64,000 nucleotides of DNA from Nematostella vectensis (taxonomy: Eukaryota; Cnidaria; Anthozoa; Actiniaria; Edwardsiidae), in NCBI RefSeq assembly GCF_932526225.1, contig NC_064035.1, positions 7,005,501 through 7,069,500 of the forward strand, in the 5' to 3' direction. A program made the translations under genes and the position numbers. The notes beneath the pieces are model-generated. The model made no database searches, was not told the origin of the DNA, and saw only the letters and a program-made list of their open reading frames with translations. Below, piece by piece: positions 46,701-59,300 of this stretch; the stretch's first letter is position 1, and each line of letters begins with the position of its first letter.

Positions 46701-47810
46701 ATTCACGACGGTTGCGAATTGCGATACTAAGTGTACGCGGTATAGCCACGGGTGAGGGGTGAGTGAAAGATTAAAATATGGGGACAGCTCACGGCTTAAA
46801 AAAAAACCCCCTTCCCAAGATTTCGATCTCACCTCGTATGTTTCCGTACCGCAACAGATGTAAAGTCGACCCGACAGTTGTAGACTACCCGGGGCCCTCG
46901 GACACCCAAAGGTTCAGCTTCAAGGCATTCAAGTTCATCTCTCCCGGTCAACAATTCGTCTACCTCCACTGCCATCTATTGGTGTGTAATGCGTCAGATC
47001 CAAACTCTCGCTGCGCTCAGTCCTGCTCGTCCTTCTCCCGCCGATATCGTAGGTCCGCTGCCGAGGTGGAGCTTACTCAAGGCCCTATCATGCTTGTCCA
47101 AACTCCACCGGACACACTGACACAGAAGCAGGGTACGCGTTTACCATATTTTACTAACACTTAAATATGATTCCTGAGGTCTGGCTTTAGTGCAACAAGA
47201 GAGTGTTTAATATAACGTGAAGGGGGGGGGGGGGGGGGGGGGGGGTGTAGAAGGAAGGGAATATAGAGGGATGTCTCCGAAAACTTCTAACCACCCAATC
47301 TCCGGGTACCTTACATGTTAATTTTGGAGATTGTTTTGGGGGAATGGCGGGAAACTACCGCTGATTCACTTAAAATTCGGGTACCTTGCATGTTAATGTT
47401 GAAGGCTGTTTTTTTAGGGGAAAATGCCGGGAAAATATTCTTCAATCATCACCCGCGGAATTTGTAAAGTAAACAAACAAACCATCAAACAAAATGGCGG
47501 GGGAAAATAGCAAAATCATCTGGATGTTATGGATTGTCTCAGCAAAACAGAAAGGCGGGGAATCCTTTCTGAGTGATTAAATATCCTGTATTTTTGTATC
47601 ATTAGAGCAGAAAACTTCCACACCCACCCATCCACTTGTATTTTCTTTTTTTTTGCAGAAGCGAGTAGCTGGACTATGTATGTCTGGGTCGTCGGTGGAA
47701 TGGCGGCATTCTGTTTCATCTGCTTAATTGCCATGGCTTACATGAGAAAACAAATTAGCAAACAACGAAGCAAAGCTGATGCTGACCCGGCCAGGGAGAC
47801 TAACGTTTGA
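43760..47810 (+). CDS. ZP-domain type I membrane protein
   Basis: Five exons (43760-43838, 44961-45301, 45621-45874, 46858-47132, 47659-47810), 366 residues. A signal peptide (WLRTAFLLAGLVLGNAQ) is joined to a complete zona pellucida module. ZP-N has four cysteines (VRC, PSC, VGC, FSC); ZP-C continues from MELFREQ to CHLLVCN and CAQSC. A furin-type site, SRRYRRS, is followed by a hydrophobic patch and then a TM helix (YVWVVGGMAAFCFICLIAMAY) with a short basic tail. ZP modules polymerise after cleavage, so this should form extracellular filaments or matrix. The ZP exons may also be the 3' end of the upstream WAP-Ig chain, since the junction phase is the same. Confidence 0.92.
44270..44820. mobile_element. 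Inverted-repeat element in ZP intron 1
   Basis: About 80 bp at 44270-44352 (gatagtttatcataactgcc, then gcgagcaattattcccc) return inverted at 44738-44818. The interior includes two copies of gctaacgctccaaac. It looks like a MITE or foldback remnant. Confidence 0.6.
45840..46515. repeat. 53-bp minisatellite made of exon end plus donor
   Basis: The last 29 bases of ZP exon 3 (catgatccagtatgacatca, then tccgtgaagg) plus the first 24 bases of its intron (gtgagtatgacgatgattat, cacg) are repeated about 12 times. About ten copies keep GTGAGT. The first copy is the functional junction. Confidence 0.95.
46590..46680. repeat. 16-bp repeat gacgagtgagtatggt
   Basis: About six short tandem copies in the same intron, each again containing a GTGAGTAT-like string. 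Confidence 0.8.
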
Positions 47811-47934
47811 ACTGACAAGTACGGGTCCGGAGGGGACGGTGTCTTAAGGCAGCCATTACAAGCTGAAAGGGCATTCTCATTTGACCTTTTTATTCTCTTT
47901 AAAAGAACTGTGAATTTGGAATTTTTAGCGCAAC

Positions 47935-47940
47935 AATAAA
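47935..47940 (+). terminator. ZP gene polyadenylation signal
   Basis: AATAAA 125 bases past the ZP stop codon, in the context caacaataaaaacac. Confidence 0.65.
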
Positions 47941-49559
47941 AACACATCGAAAAATGGCAATTGTTTTAGACAAAAATAAGAACTAGGGCACTAAAACATG
48001 TTAGTGTGCTAAGATGATCACGCGCAAAAACTCCATGTTCACATGAAATGTTCGTAAGATAGAATAGGCAGTTTTCTACCCACTGTTGGTTCTATTTTTA
48101 GATATAATAGATTAATATTTTTATAATATTTGTGCCTTACCCTCGAAGGGACAGTGACTTTATGTCATGAGAAGCAGGCAAGACTGAATCGAGATGTGGT
48201 TGATTACCATAAGTTGTTCCAGTCCTTACAGAGACAAGCATTTGCTTTAGTTTCCCTTTTGAGGTTATATAAAAAAATGCGAGATATTGGAAAGTCCAAG
48301 AAGTAAGAAAATTCAGTGAAATGCCCCTGAGAATTGCATACAAAATATTTTGGCTAAAATAGAAATTATAGAAGGATAATAATTTTTATATTGAAATAAA
48401 GTTAGACGAAAAGTCATCATTGAGTCAATTAATGCGCCGTCTAGGAGCGATACGTTCCGTTATGAATAAAGCGGTCTCTCTGAATAAAGATATAAGTAAC
48501 GCTGCCTTAACCTCCACGGGTATCTCTAAACAAAAACTGAGAGTGAATGGAAATAGCTACGCGTGCTTCCTGTGGTGAACAGATTCCCTTGCTAAGGGGG
48601 AGGGGACAATACAATTAGTACGAACAATAAGGGATTAAAACAAAGCATCCATTTCCTGTGTAGTATGTGGTACTTATTCAGTCGTTTTTGTTTCAGTACG
48701 TTATTTTGGCGTCGAGAACTTTCACAAAATGTGCAGTTTCAGAAAATATCCGGGGGGGGGATTCCGTGTGGTGGGGGGTCAAATGCCAAGGAATTTCCAG
48801 AGGGGAGGGGGGGAGTAAAAAGCCCTTTTTCTTTTCTTTTTATTATATTTATACTATTTATACTTTTTTTTATAGTTACTGTATTTATTTTTTTTTCCCA
48901 GGGGGTTGGAAATTCCAAAGGGGAGGGGGCCATATGGATGGATATTTTCTGGAACTACTCAATCTGAACGGTGTTGTTATAAGAAAGGAAAAGTAATTCT
49001 GAAAAAAACAGCACCAACCGCTAGGGGTATTTTTCTTTGAATGGAATATCTATATAAACGATATAAAAAAAGCTAGTGTACGATTTAATGTACGTTACAT
49101 TAATGTCTTTGGCAAACACGTTTCGAAATGGGACTTTTTTATTATTTTCATTAAACAATCGCTTTTTTTTGTGAATTCTAGATCACATATCTTTTTTGAC
49201 AAAGCTTAATAGTAACCCCAGGTCAGCTCACCAGGAACAAGACGCCGTGGGACTGGAAACATTTGATAGAATTGAAATCATACCTCAGAAATTCCGGGTA
49301 GGTAGGGAGAGTCCAATTTTTAATTTAATTTCATTTATTTTATTATCTCTGGCTCAAGTCTATAAGTACTACACTTCAAACAAAAGAAAATGGATAATAA
49401 CATAACATAGAACTTCAATCTGATGAGACAGGGGCACCAACGACAGCCGAGGCCAACTTTTGTATAGGCCCACAGTAGATGTGACCACATATGATAACAT
49501 GAAATAAACAAAGCACTTGACCTTTAATACCGCTTAATACAGTTCTACCTCTCGTCACA
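47941..49559. other. Intergenic spacer
   Basis: No supported gene. G-rich runs near 48752-48805 and T-rich low-complexity sequence at 48825-48900 give chance open frames. Confidence 0.5.
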
Positions 49560-50760
49560 ACTAGTCTTTGTTTGTAGGCTGCCAAGCTGCTGACCAATCA
49601 AGTACATTATCCAGATCGTCTTGAAGTGCAGTATGGTCATCCATGGATGTGATTGGGCGGTATATGATGGTGTCATATGCAAATAGCCTGATTTGAGAAT
49701 TTGATGCTTTACAGATATCGTTGATATACAACAAAAACAGGGTCGGTCCCAGTACGGAACTCTGTGGTACTCCTGATGTTACTTGTACTCATCAGAGTGG
49801 GTGCCATTGACTGCCACATACTGGGACCTCTTATTTAGGAAACCAGATATCCAAGCCAATGTTTTTCCCCTGATGCCATAATAAAAGAGCTTTTTCAAAA
49901 GCTTTGGGTGTGACACTTTGTCAAAAGCTTTACTGTAGTCTAGGAGCAGAGCATCCACTAGGCCATGATGGTTTAGCACGGCTGCCCAGTCATGAAATGT
50001 GAGGACTAGTTGGGTCTCACAAGACAAACCCGCACGAAAGCCATGTTGAAATATTGATAATATGTTGTTAGATGATATGTGTTTGTTCAGATGGCTGAGA
50101 ACAATGTGTTCCATGATCTTGCAGCTGATACAGGTAAGAGAGATATGGCGATAGTTTTCCGGAAGATCTTTAGCTGACTTTTTATGTATTGGGACGACCA
50201 TCGCATTTAGCCAAATAGCTGGTAAGGTCCCCTCATTGTAGCTTTGGTTGAAAATAAAGCACAGCATCCCGGAAAGTTCCTTTGCCAGATCCCGTAACAC
50301 ACGGGGTGAGATACCATCAGGGCCACTGCTCTTGGATACATTTAGTCCAGCAAGTTGTTTGTGGACACCAGCCTGAGTAAATATGATATCTTGGATTGAA
50401 GTACATGTGGTAGGACGAAGGTGTGAAAACACTCTAAAAATACTTATTTAATGCCTCAGCTTTGTCCTTATCCGAAATATACATTGAGTCACCTTGACGC
50501 AAAGTACGTATATACTGCAGCTTTCTGTTCTAGAGTGTTTGACATGGCTCCAGAATTTTTTAGGGTTTGATTCCAAACTTCCACCAATTACAGTATTTAG
50601 GTAGTAGTTATAAGATGATTTAAGTAATTTCACCACTAAGTTTCCCTGGCAGCGATAGGCGGAGTTCCATTTCCGCACGACATTAACTGGTATTAACACT
50701 TTTTCCTATCCCACTTATCATTCAACTGCCTTTTATCAAGTGTTAACCCAGGCGACAGCA
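49560..50760 (-). mobile_element. Degenerate non-LTR retrotransposon (LINE) reverse transcriptase
   Basis: The minus strand encodes reverse-transcriptase blocks in order: NPKKFWSHVK, SSGPDGISPRVL, VVPIHKKSAKDLPENYR, FRAGLSCETQL, motif A LLLDYSKAFDKVSH, then, after a one-base frame change near 49782, SGVPQSSVLGPTLFLLYIND and RLFAYDTIIYRP. The catalytic motif normally FADD reads FAYD, and there are frame breaks near 50440 and 49782, so the copy is dead. The layout is that of CR1/Jockey-type elements; the endonuclease region is missing. Confidence 0.88.
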
Positions 50761-53256
50761 CAAGCACATCTTCGTGGGAAGCATTTTTAAACGCAATTTA
50801 AACATTGCGTCCGTGTTATTGTTGCTTTTGTCCTGCTGACGCATTTCTGATGACGTCTCTCCCCCAAAGAGCTGTGAGCGGCTACAAGACAAAAGAGCTA
50901 AGGATTTGGTGATTCGTCAATACTAAAAGAGATTTTCGGGGACTTTAAATATGTTAACTAGGCTGTATCACTTGTTCAAAATCCGCTGAGAGAAATAAAA
51001 TTGCAATTAGAAAATCACTGAAATCACTGACTGGACAAGTAGTGCGACACTTAACGAGGACAAAGAGCTTTCTCTACCTACAGAAAGCCTTTTCTGCCTT
51101 CTAATGAAAATACAGTCGAACCTCTATAGAGCAGAACGTCATAAAGTCCTGATGCTCTTGTATAGCATTGTCAGTAGTACCCTTGGAGCCAGAGGGGGGG
51201 GGGGGGGGGTTCTCAATAAAAGTAGACGGCGGGGTGATCGTCCTTTCTTTTAAGGTATAAAAGTCTACCAACTGCTATCCCTTACCGGTTGTTTAGGATT
51301 TTTCCAATGGAACATCCTAACCAATAACAACAGGACTTAAAGATTGAAATGTGCCCGATGGCAGTGACATCAATCAAGGACAATAAAATTCAGGAATACT
51401 AAGAATATGTTTGTTTTTAGTGGGTCTCCTGGGTTTTAGAGCTTAAATGTACTATCTGTTTTTATGGAAGCCTCCTCCCATCTGCCCGTGGGGGGGGGGG
51501 GGGGGTAATGGTTTTGCGCCTCGCGCCAAAAATTTGATGGAAATAAGGAACGATTCATACGTCGCGCTTCTACCGTGCCGAGTCAAATTGTTTCTTTTGT
51601 ATCGAAACAAATTGGGTTCAACGTTGATTTAGACGTCGCACTGAACGGGTCGCGCTTAATAGGTTGCGAGGAGTAAAAGTTGACTTGATGTAGAGTTTCT
51701 GTTGCACTAAATACGAAATTACAAACAAAATAACCTATTTTAGTCGTACAGCAAAATCGGGCACGTCCGCTCTTCGAGGATTACACCTATCACCCCTGCC
51801 GTCAACAAAGATCTTGTGCGCAACACGAAGGCGACGGCATAGAGAACATGACGAAAAAAAACTTTCGTGGTATTTGATTGGGCACATCAAAAGCCCGACG
51901 ATTAAAGGTGTTTTGCTTTTGCCGAGCAGAGCTCAGACGTCGAACTGTTCATGGGCCCAATTCAAACAATTAGTTTCGGCACGAGGGGGGGGGGGGGACG
52001 TTGGGAGGGGGGGGATTCTAATCTAATTACCGCAAAACCCGCACGATATTTTCGAAAATACCGGAAATATTGCATACCGAACGGCTTGTAACGATTTCCT
52101 TTCCTCAGTCTGCCCTGAAAAAATCTTATTACAGACGAAGATTTCGACTACCAGTTCTTGGTGAACCAAACTTATACTCTGGTTAACGAGCATGACTATT
52201 TGGATATTTTGACAGATGAATTTTATCTAACAATATCTGTATTTTGTATCAGCATTGTGTAACGTTGTAGGCATCTCCACGACTACGAAAAGAAGATTAC
52301 TAGTAGCGTTGTGTGACTGTAACCTCCGTGATTACGACAAGGGGACTCTCAATTAGCGTTGTGTGACCTAGGCATCTCCGTGACTACGACAATGGGACTC
52401 CCTATTAGTGTTGTGTGACCTTTGGAGGTGCGGGGGTCTAATTACCGCAAAACCCGCACGAAATTTTCGAAAAAACCGAAGAAAAAAAATCAGAAATTGT
52501 GCATACCGCAAAGCTTTCAAGTTTTGGCGGCGACAAAAAATTTGTCAAAGCTGGTTCTCAGGCCTCTTTGCTCGATTACAACCGTGTTTTTCTTTTGTGC
52601 CACCGCGATCGCATGAGCGACCAAAAACGTGGCCTGGGACCGAGCCTATCATGGACTCAGGTCTTACCTCTTTGCAAGGAATTTGATCAGAAAAAAAGGA
52701 CCGTCACATGCCGTGCACGCTATTTGCTCGCTATAAAATATTTATGTAATCGAAGAGCCTCATTTCTGTACCCGCTGAGTCGGAACTTGCGAGACGCGCT
52801 GGGAGTACTTCATCTCAGCACGGAAAGCTGGTGAGTTCACGACACGGTCTCCTATAGCTTACCTTGTTGTGTTTGGCCTTAACTCAGAGTGCACGGAGAA
52901 TTATGACAGGCAAAAGTTTATTCTGACCACTCGGTATAGATGTTGGGTTATTTGTGGAGGAAGTTGGCGTTATTTATAGAAGCAACAGGTGTAACGAGAG
53001 CGCGATGTTTTCTTCTGGGTGTCGCATTTTCACCGGAAGTGCTTGATACTCTGAGGCAAGTGTCAGATCGCAATTACCGATAGAGCCGTCGCACTCTCGG
53101 TTATAACACGGACTTGTGCGGTATCCAAGCACACAAGCGCTGTCTCACACCTACTCGAAGAACACATTCTATCTTATCGATTCCTCGGCTTGTAAATATT
53201 GGTACGGCGCCCTGGGGCAGCTAAAACAGTGAAACTCCGGCAATCGAGGAGAGAGC
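50761..53256. other. Intergenic spacer upstream of the second WAP gene
   Basis: No firm gene. Poly-G runs lie at 51197, 51492, 51987 and 52008. A ~50-bp segment (taattaccgcaaaacccgca) is found twice, at 52025 and 52438. A TATAAAA at 52732 and a GTGAGT at 52831 could mark a 5' untranslated exon of the downstream gene; this is speculative. Confidence 0.4.
52265..52425. repeat. ~57-bp tandem repeat, three copies
   Basis: Units containing attagcgttgtgtgacctag and gcatctccgtgactacgaca. Confidence 0.75.
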
Positions 53257-53311
53257 ATGATGTGGACAGCGTTACTGGGTTTGCTGCTCGCGTGGATTGG
53301 ACCAGGGAGAG
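53257..53311 (+). CDS. Exon 1: signal peptide
   Basis: Tandem ATG ATG, hydrophobic core TALLGLLLAWI, phase-1 end at GTATGC. The next supported exon is 3.4 kb away. Confidence 0.7.
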
Positions 53312-56300
53312 GTATGCAAACGCTGGAAAGATATGCACACGAGAGAACAGATTATCACAACTAACATATACACGACACCAAACAAGTAAGTTAGACTGTA
53401 CCGAGTTCCTCCGCGAAGACGAAGTCGACATGTTGTATAGGGGCTAGTTTAGCAAACACATCCATGTTATCAGTTCGCTGTACCTTGTTATCAAGACCCT
53501 AGCGTCTAGTCGGCTTTCATCGGGTCTGGTTTCGACTGCGCCATGTCACACATAAGACATTAATATAACATCTCGAGTCGCCGTGGAAGTAAGGAGGTCA
53601 ACTTGTATTTTTTGATGACCCTATGTTGTTTATCCTTTGAGGTATGTGTATCTTCGCTTGACAAACGTTCTTTGTGGATTGGGTGTGTAAGTTGGTCATC
53701 AATAGTCTTTTGATGCGATTTGAGTGCGATTTCCTGTGAGCATCTGTAGAGAGTTGAACGGTTTAATGTTGTCAAGGAAAATTAACGTGACTATGCTGTG
53801 TAAGTGTTGAAATAAATCCTGTAAATCACATCATAAGTTTGCGATACTACCAAAACCACAAAGATGCTCTGTGACTAGGCTTGGAGAGGGGCACACAGGG
53901 TCTTGAAGCTTGATAACAGTGTTGTTTATTAAAATCGCTACCCAAGGCCGTTCCGTGAGCACTGCGCGGTCAATTGAATCACAGACAATCATGATCACAT
54001 TAGGTTTTGTCATCGAAACTTAGTAATACGATTACTTGAAGTGACTGACAAACGGGCTCCATCAATTGCAGCATTGATAAGTTGCGATGTTTGGACAAGT
54101 AATTAGTCGCATCAGCATTCAACAGTCTGTGTTGTATCAACTCTAAACACAAGTTGGCTGCCATCTTTTTAAAAGTCTGGGATGTAATAAGTAGCACTTA
54201 TGACCCAGAAAAATCTGAAACATGAAGCCCTTTCTGATATTCCCACATCTAATAATGATATTAATGACGCAAAGGTCGCGGCCGTCCTGCGACTACACCT
54301 TACAGAAAACCTTAGTGAGATACAAAAGAAAGAATTTCAGTAATGATAAAGTCCGGAAAACTAATGCCTATAATTCATAGACACGTTACAACATGAATAG
54401 TAATACAACAAAGCCTGTGTCATAATAGATCATTCAATAATATTGTGATTAGCTTAAACTTGACGCTAGATAAATTTGCTGTTTGTAATCAACAAATAAA
54501 GTAGTTCTGTTATCAGGGGAAGGGTCTAATGGATGGTGACGCCCACTAGTCGGATATCCCGGATTGTCATGCATTCCCGCACAGCGAGGGGGCACCTTCT
54601 CACGAAAATCATCATGTGTTGTCAATTATTTTTCAAAATACCTTCTTATCTCACAGATCTTCATGTGAGCAAACAATTTTGATCATACACCCGTGGAATA
54701 CTTTAGCTTAAGTGTCTTGATTTTCTTCTATGCTAGCTATTACACTTTTTCACCGTTTTCACTGTTTCACCGTTTTTATGAAAACCAATCTAATAAAAAA
54801 AAGGTTGATCTTTATCTTGTAGACTTTTCATCTCTCGTTTTAAAAAAATATGTCATTCACACTTACATGCAAGGTTTAGTTATTACAAGTTATCAAGATA
54901 TATATAACGGTGCTAGTTCCAATGAAAAACAATGCAACTATATTACCTATATCACAGAGTTTATAAAATCACAAAATCCCCACACATTTTTCGCTGTCAC
55001 GACCACCACCACCCCCCCCCCCCCCCCCCCCACTGCCCGGGGGATATATTTTGTAAGGTTACCCACATGGAGAATTAGATAAGTACAAATAGCTCTTGAC
55101 TTGTCTCTTCCTGATAATCAGACTAAGGTCAAAGGTGTACCGACGGTGTTCTTGGCTCCCCTACCTGAGGGGTTTATACATAAATCCAATAAACATAAAA
55201 CTGCTACAATAGCAATACCTTACATACATATTTTACTGTGCTCGAACGCTCGCGCAATAGACATGCTCACATTGCATATTTCATACCCTGTGAGCAAGCG
55301 TAATGGGGAGGGGGGGGGGGGGGAGGAAAAAGGCGTCCCGCACTCGTTGAATTTCGTTTTCTAAGATCGCCCACAGTGAACACCACCCGCACTAGGGGCG
55401 TGCTTGGGTTAAAGAAGGCCAATAACGTCGGCATTTGTGCTTCCGCTCAAGAGCATCCATTTCCTTCGGCTAATTCAAGCAAGTAACCAAAATATTTCCA
55501 ATCTAATATCGTCAAAACCGTACCAGTCTTCATTCGTAGGTTTTCAGGCTTCAGAACACGTGCGAATCACGGTCTGATATTGTCAAGTAAAGACACGTTT
55601 CCTACTTTGACCAGCAAGTGGCGAACAAAGAAATTGAACAAGAACCGGAATTCTATTTGCCTGTGCTTCTTGCTCCATTTTAAAAAATATTTTGATGCTC
55701 GCAACAACTCTCCAAGGGACGTACCGCTGTTATTACTAAGTTCACGCTGCCCAGGACTTTAATATATACATCCTTCCCCCCTCACCCCTACCCCATTTGA
55801 AATGTTTTGATGGTTTCTAGGGTCTAATAAAGTGTGCCCCCATTTACCAACACCCTCGTATTGCGTGACGAGTAACGAACAAGTGACTAACTGATGTTTG
55901 AAATGTTTTGATGGTTTTCTAGGGTCTGATAGAGTGTGCCTTCATTTACCAACACCCTCGTATTGCGTGACGAGTAACGAATAAGTGACTAACTGATGTT
56001 TGAAATGTTTTGATGGTTTCTAGCGTCTGATAGAGTGTGCCCTTATTTACCAACACCCTCGTATTGCGTGACGAGTAACGAACAAGTGACTAACTGATGT
56101 TTGAAATGTTTTGATGGTTTCTAGCGTCTGATAGAGTGTGCCTTCATTTACCAACACCCTCGTATTGCGTGACGAGTAACGAATAAGTGACTAACTGATG
56201 TTTGAAATGTTTTGATGGTTTTCTAGGGTCTGATAGAGTGTGCCTTCATTTACCAACACCCTCGTATTGCGTGACGAGTAACGAATAAGTGACTAACTGA

Positions 56301-59300
56301 TGTTTGAAATGTTTTGATGGTTTCTAGCGTCTGATAGAGTGTGCCCTTATTTACCAACACCCTCGTATTGCGTGACGAGTAACGAACAAGTGACTAACTG
56401 ATGTTTGAAATGTTTTGATGGTTTCTAGCGTCTGATAGAGTGTGCCTTCATTTACCAACACCCTCGTATTGCGTGACGAGTACTGAATAAGTGACTAACT
56501 GATGTTTGAAATGTTTTGATGGTTTCTAGGGTCTGATAGAGTGTGCCCCCATTTACTAACACCCTCGTATTGCGTGACGAGTACTGAATAAGTGACTAAC
56601 TGATGTTTGAAATGTTTTGATGGTTTTCTAGGGTCTGATAGAGTGTGCCCCGATTTACCAACACCCTCGTATTGCGTGACGAGTAACGAACAAGTGACTA
56701 ACTGATGTTTGAAATGTTTTGATGGTTTCTAGGGTCTGATAGAGTGTGCCCCCATTTACCAACACCCTCGTATTGCGTGTTGAGTACCGACTACTGCGCA
56801 TCAGATAAAGATTGTCCCTTCGAATTTAAGTGCTGCGACAATGGCTGCAACAAACTCTGCGCCATGGCCATACCTAAAAAGGCAATCAACGACACAAAGC
56901 TTCCCGAACCTGGTAAGTGACATTCGGAACTTCGACACGAACCTTCACGAACCTGGTAAATGACATTTGGTACTTCGACCCGAGCCTCCACGAACCTGGT
57001 AAGTGACATTCGGTATTTCGACCCGAGCCTCCACGAACCTGGTAAGTGACATTCGGAAGCTCGACCCGAACCTTCACGAAGTGGCATTCGGAAGTCCGAA
57101 ACGAACATCCACGAAACCTTGAAAGTGACAAATCTTGAAGAGTTTATCTATTAATTCCTTTATTCAGGACCCGAATATCTTCCAAGAGCGGGCCAGTGTC
57201 CGCGCCTTCCCATCCCTAAGTACTGCCACGCTAGCCAACATGGCTGCGTCACGGACCAGCAGTGTCCAGATCCCTTCAAGTGCTGCTCCAACGGGTGCAC
57301 CAAGAGATGCTTTCTGGCCACACAAATCAAAAGACCGAAAGGTAAGGCTTTGGCGTAATCAATAGCGCGCACACACTTTTCGATTCCCGGATACTCCTTT
57401 CAAGAAGACGGGAATAGTAATTGGCGTTGTCGTTTGAATAGATAATCATTTGTGACATTAATTTATTAAGTCTAACATCGGTCCTTGTTTGGGCTTTTGT
57501 CGGATGTCCATACTGAACCAAAATACAAATACAAACGTAAACACGCTATAAGGCTGATTTAAACGCAATGATTCGTCAAGCCGGCCAGAGAATTCATAAA
57601 TTGATATGCGATGTACTCCGGCTTCGGTCGGGTCAGATACCAAAAAAAATGTTGCGCAGTATCAGTTAAGAAGTCAGGTCGACACCATATGATCGCACTC
57701 AATGTCGGCCAGACAAATCGTGACGTACAAATCGGTCTTTATACCGTGGCCTGTCCCACTACTCATAGCCGACTTCCTTGACATGACTATAGGAGGACCT
57801 GGCCCCTCGTCGATCAATATCGAGTGCCCGGTGTTCAAGAAAAACCCTAATTGCCTGTCTGGCTTCACTAATCGCTGCCGAGACGATGGCGATTGCCAAA
57901 ATGAAGGGATAAATATGAAGTGCTGTTTTGATGGGTGCAGAAAGCTGTGCTTGGATCCAGCCGAGATTCTCCTCGCTAAAGGTATTCTTTCTTTCCTTTC
58001 CTTTGATCAACTACTTTATCCACAGTAACAACTTTTATATTTTGAAGGGGTGATCGGCTTCTGATGATATATAGGTGTGGAGATTTCTTAAAATAATAGA
58101 TGAACAATAGTTGTTAAAAATTATCACCTTGGGTGTTTTCTACTCAAAGGGGAAAAGAGAAAAGAAAACTTAGAGGGGGATCATGTGAGAAACAAAATGT
58201 GTTCTTTTAGAAAAGAGGGAAACTGGAGAGAGAGGGGCAAGAGAGATCTTTTACGATATGACAATTACCGAACTTAGTGATGTGACGAATTCACTTCTAG
58301 CCGCAGTAAGATGTTGAAAATGAATTATATTTGTATATCTCAAGTATATTAAGGCCTGGGTAGTTTGCTATTAGCATCGAATATAACTTTTTGCCTTAAA
58401 CTTTGTTAACGTCGCCTTAAATTCATTCTTTTTGGCAAGATGATTAAAGTCGACAGCCTTAACATTTTCGTAATGTTTTCTTGCTGGTGATGACGTCACA
58501 TCAAAGATCACGTTACAAAATTGTTTTTTGCCTTTCCGCTGGTGGGGAAAACAGCTTGGACAAAGGTGTTTACTAAATAAGTGTTGACTTTAAGTGTGTC
58601 ATATTATAGCGTTTTAGCATCCGGGATTTTCTCTGCCGTTAACAAGATATTAAATATTTTGTTAAGTCACGTGACCTGCTGCGAATTAAAATGTTGATTT
58701 GTGACCGAAGGTCTAAACTTTTCTTGCCGGTTAAGACATCAGTGTACAGACGTGTTTCGAAGGAACATAAAAACATGGGATGTTTTCTTTTTCATAGCGT
58801 ATCCACAAGTAGAAAATTTTTTTAAATATTGATTTGTAAAAGTCACGTGATCGGCTGGATGACGTCATCACTAAAAATAAAATATTACCAAAAAGCTAAC
58901 ATTGCCAAGTTTGATGTTTTGACCAAAAATGGTGCATTTAAGGCAATGTTAACTCATTTTAAGGCAACTTTCAAAATTTCAATTGTTTTAGCTTATGTTC
59001 CAAGCATGTGCCTCCCCCCCAATATTAAAAAAAATTATAAGGAAATGACCAGTAGGGGCGTGGCTGGGCGTGCCCCCTAATATTTTCTTAATGTTTATCT
59101 AACTGAGCTATTTGTCACAATTGACTGTTTCTTATTTCTGCGAAAATATACAAAATTTTCCTTTCTATTCTATTCACCGTTCTGTTCTTCATATTATTCG
59201 ACGAGATGATTCGTGTCATAATGCATGATATTTTAGTGGCTGATGATGCATGTCACGCAAGAGGTGCTAATAATAAAGTGATAGTACTGGTGCATGGGGA

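Noticed and set aside
48665..48996. Overlapping plus-strand ORFs
   Set aside because: Low-complexity G- and T-rich sequence; no domain.
52499..52834. 111-codon ORF with a donor-like end
   Set aside because: It starts within a repeated segment and has no recognisable domain; at most an untranslated exon.
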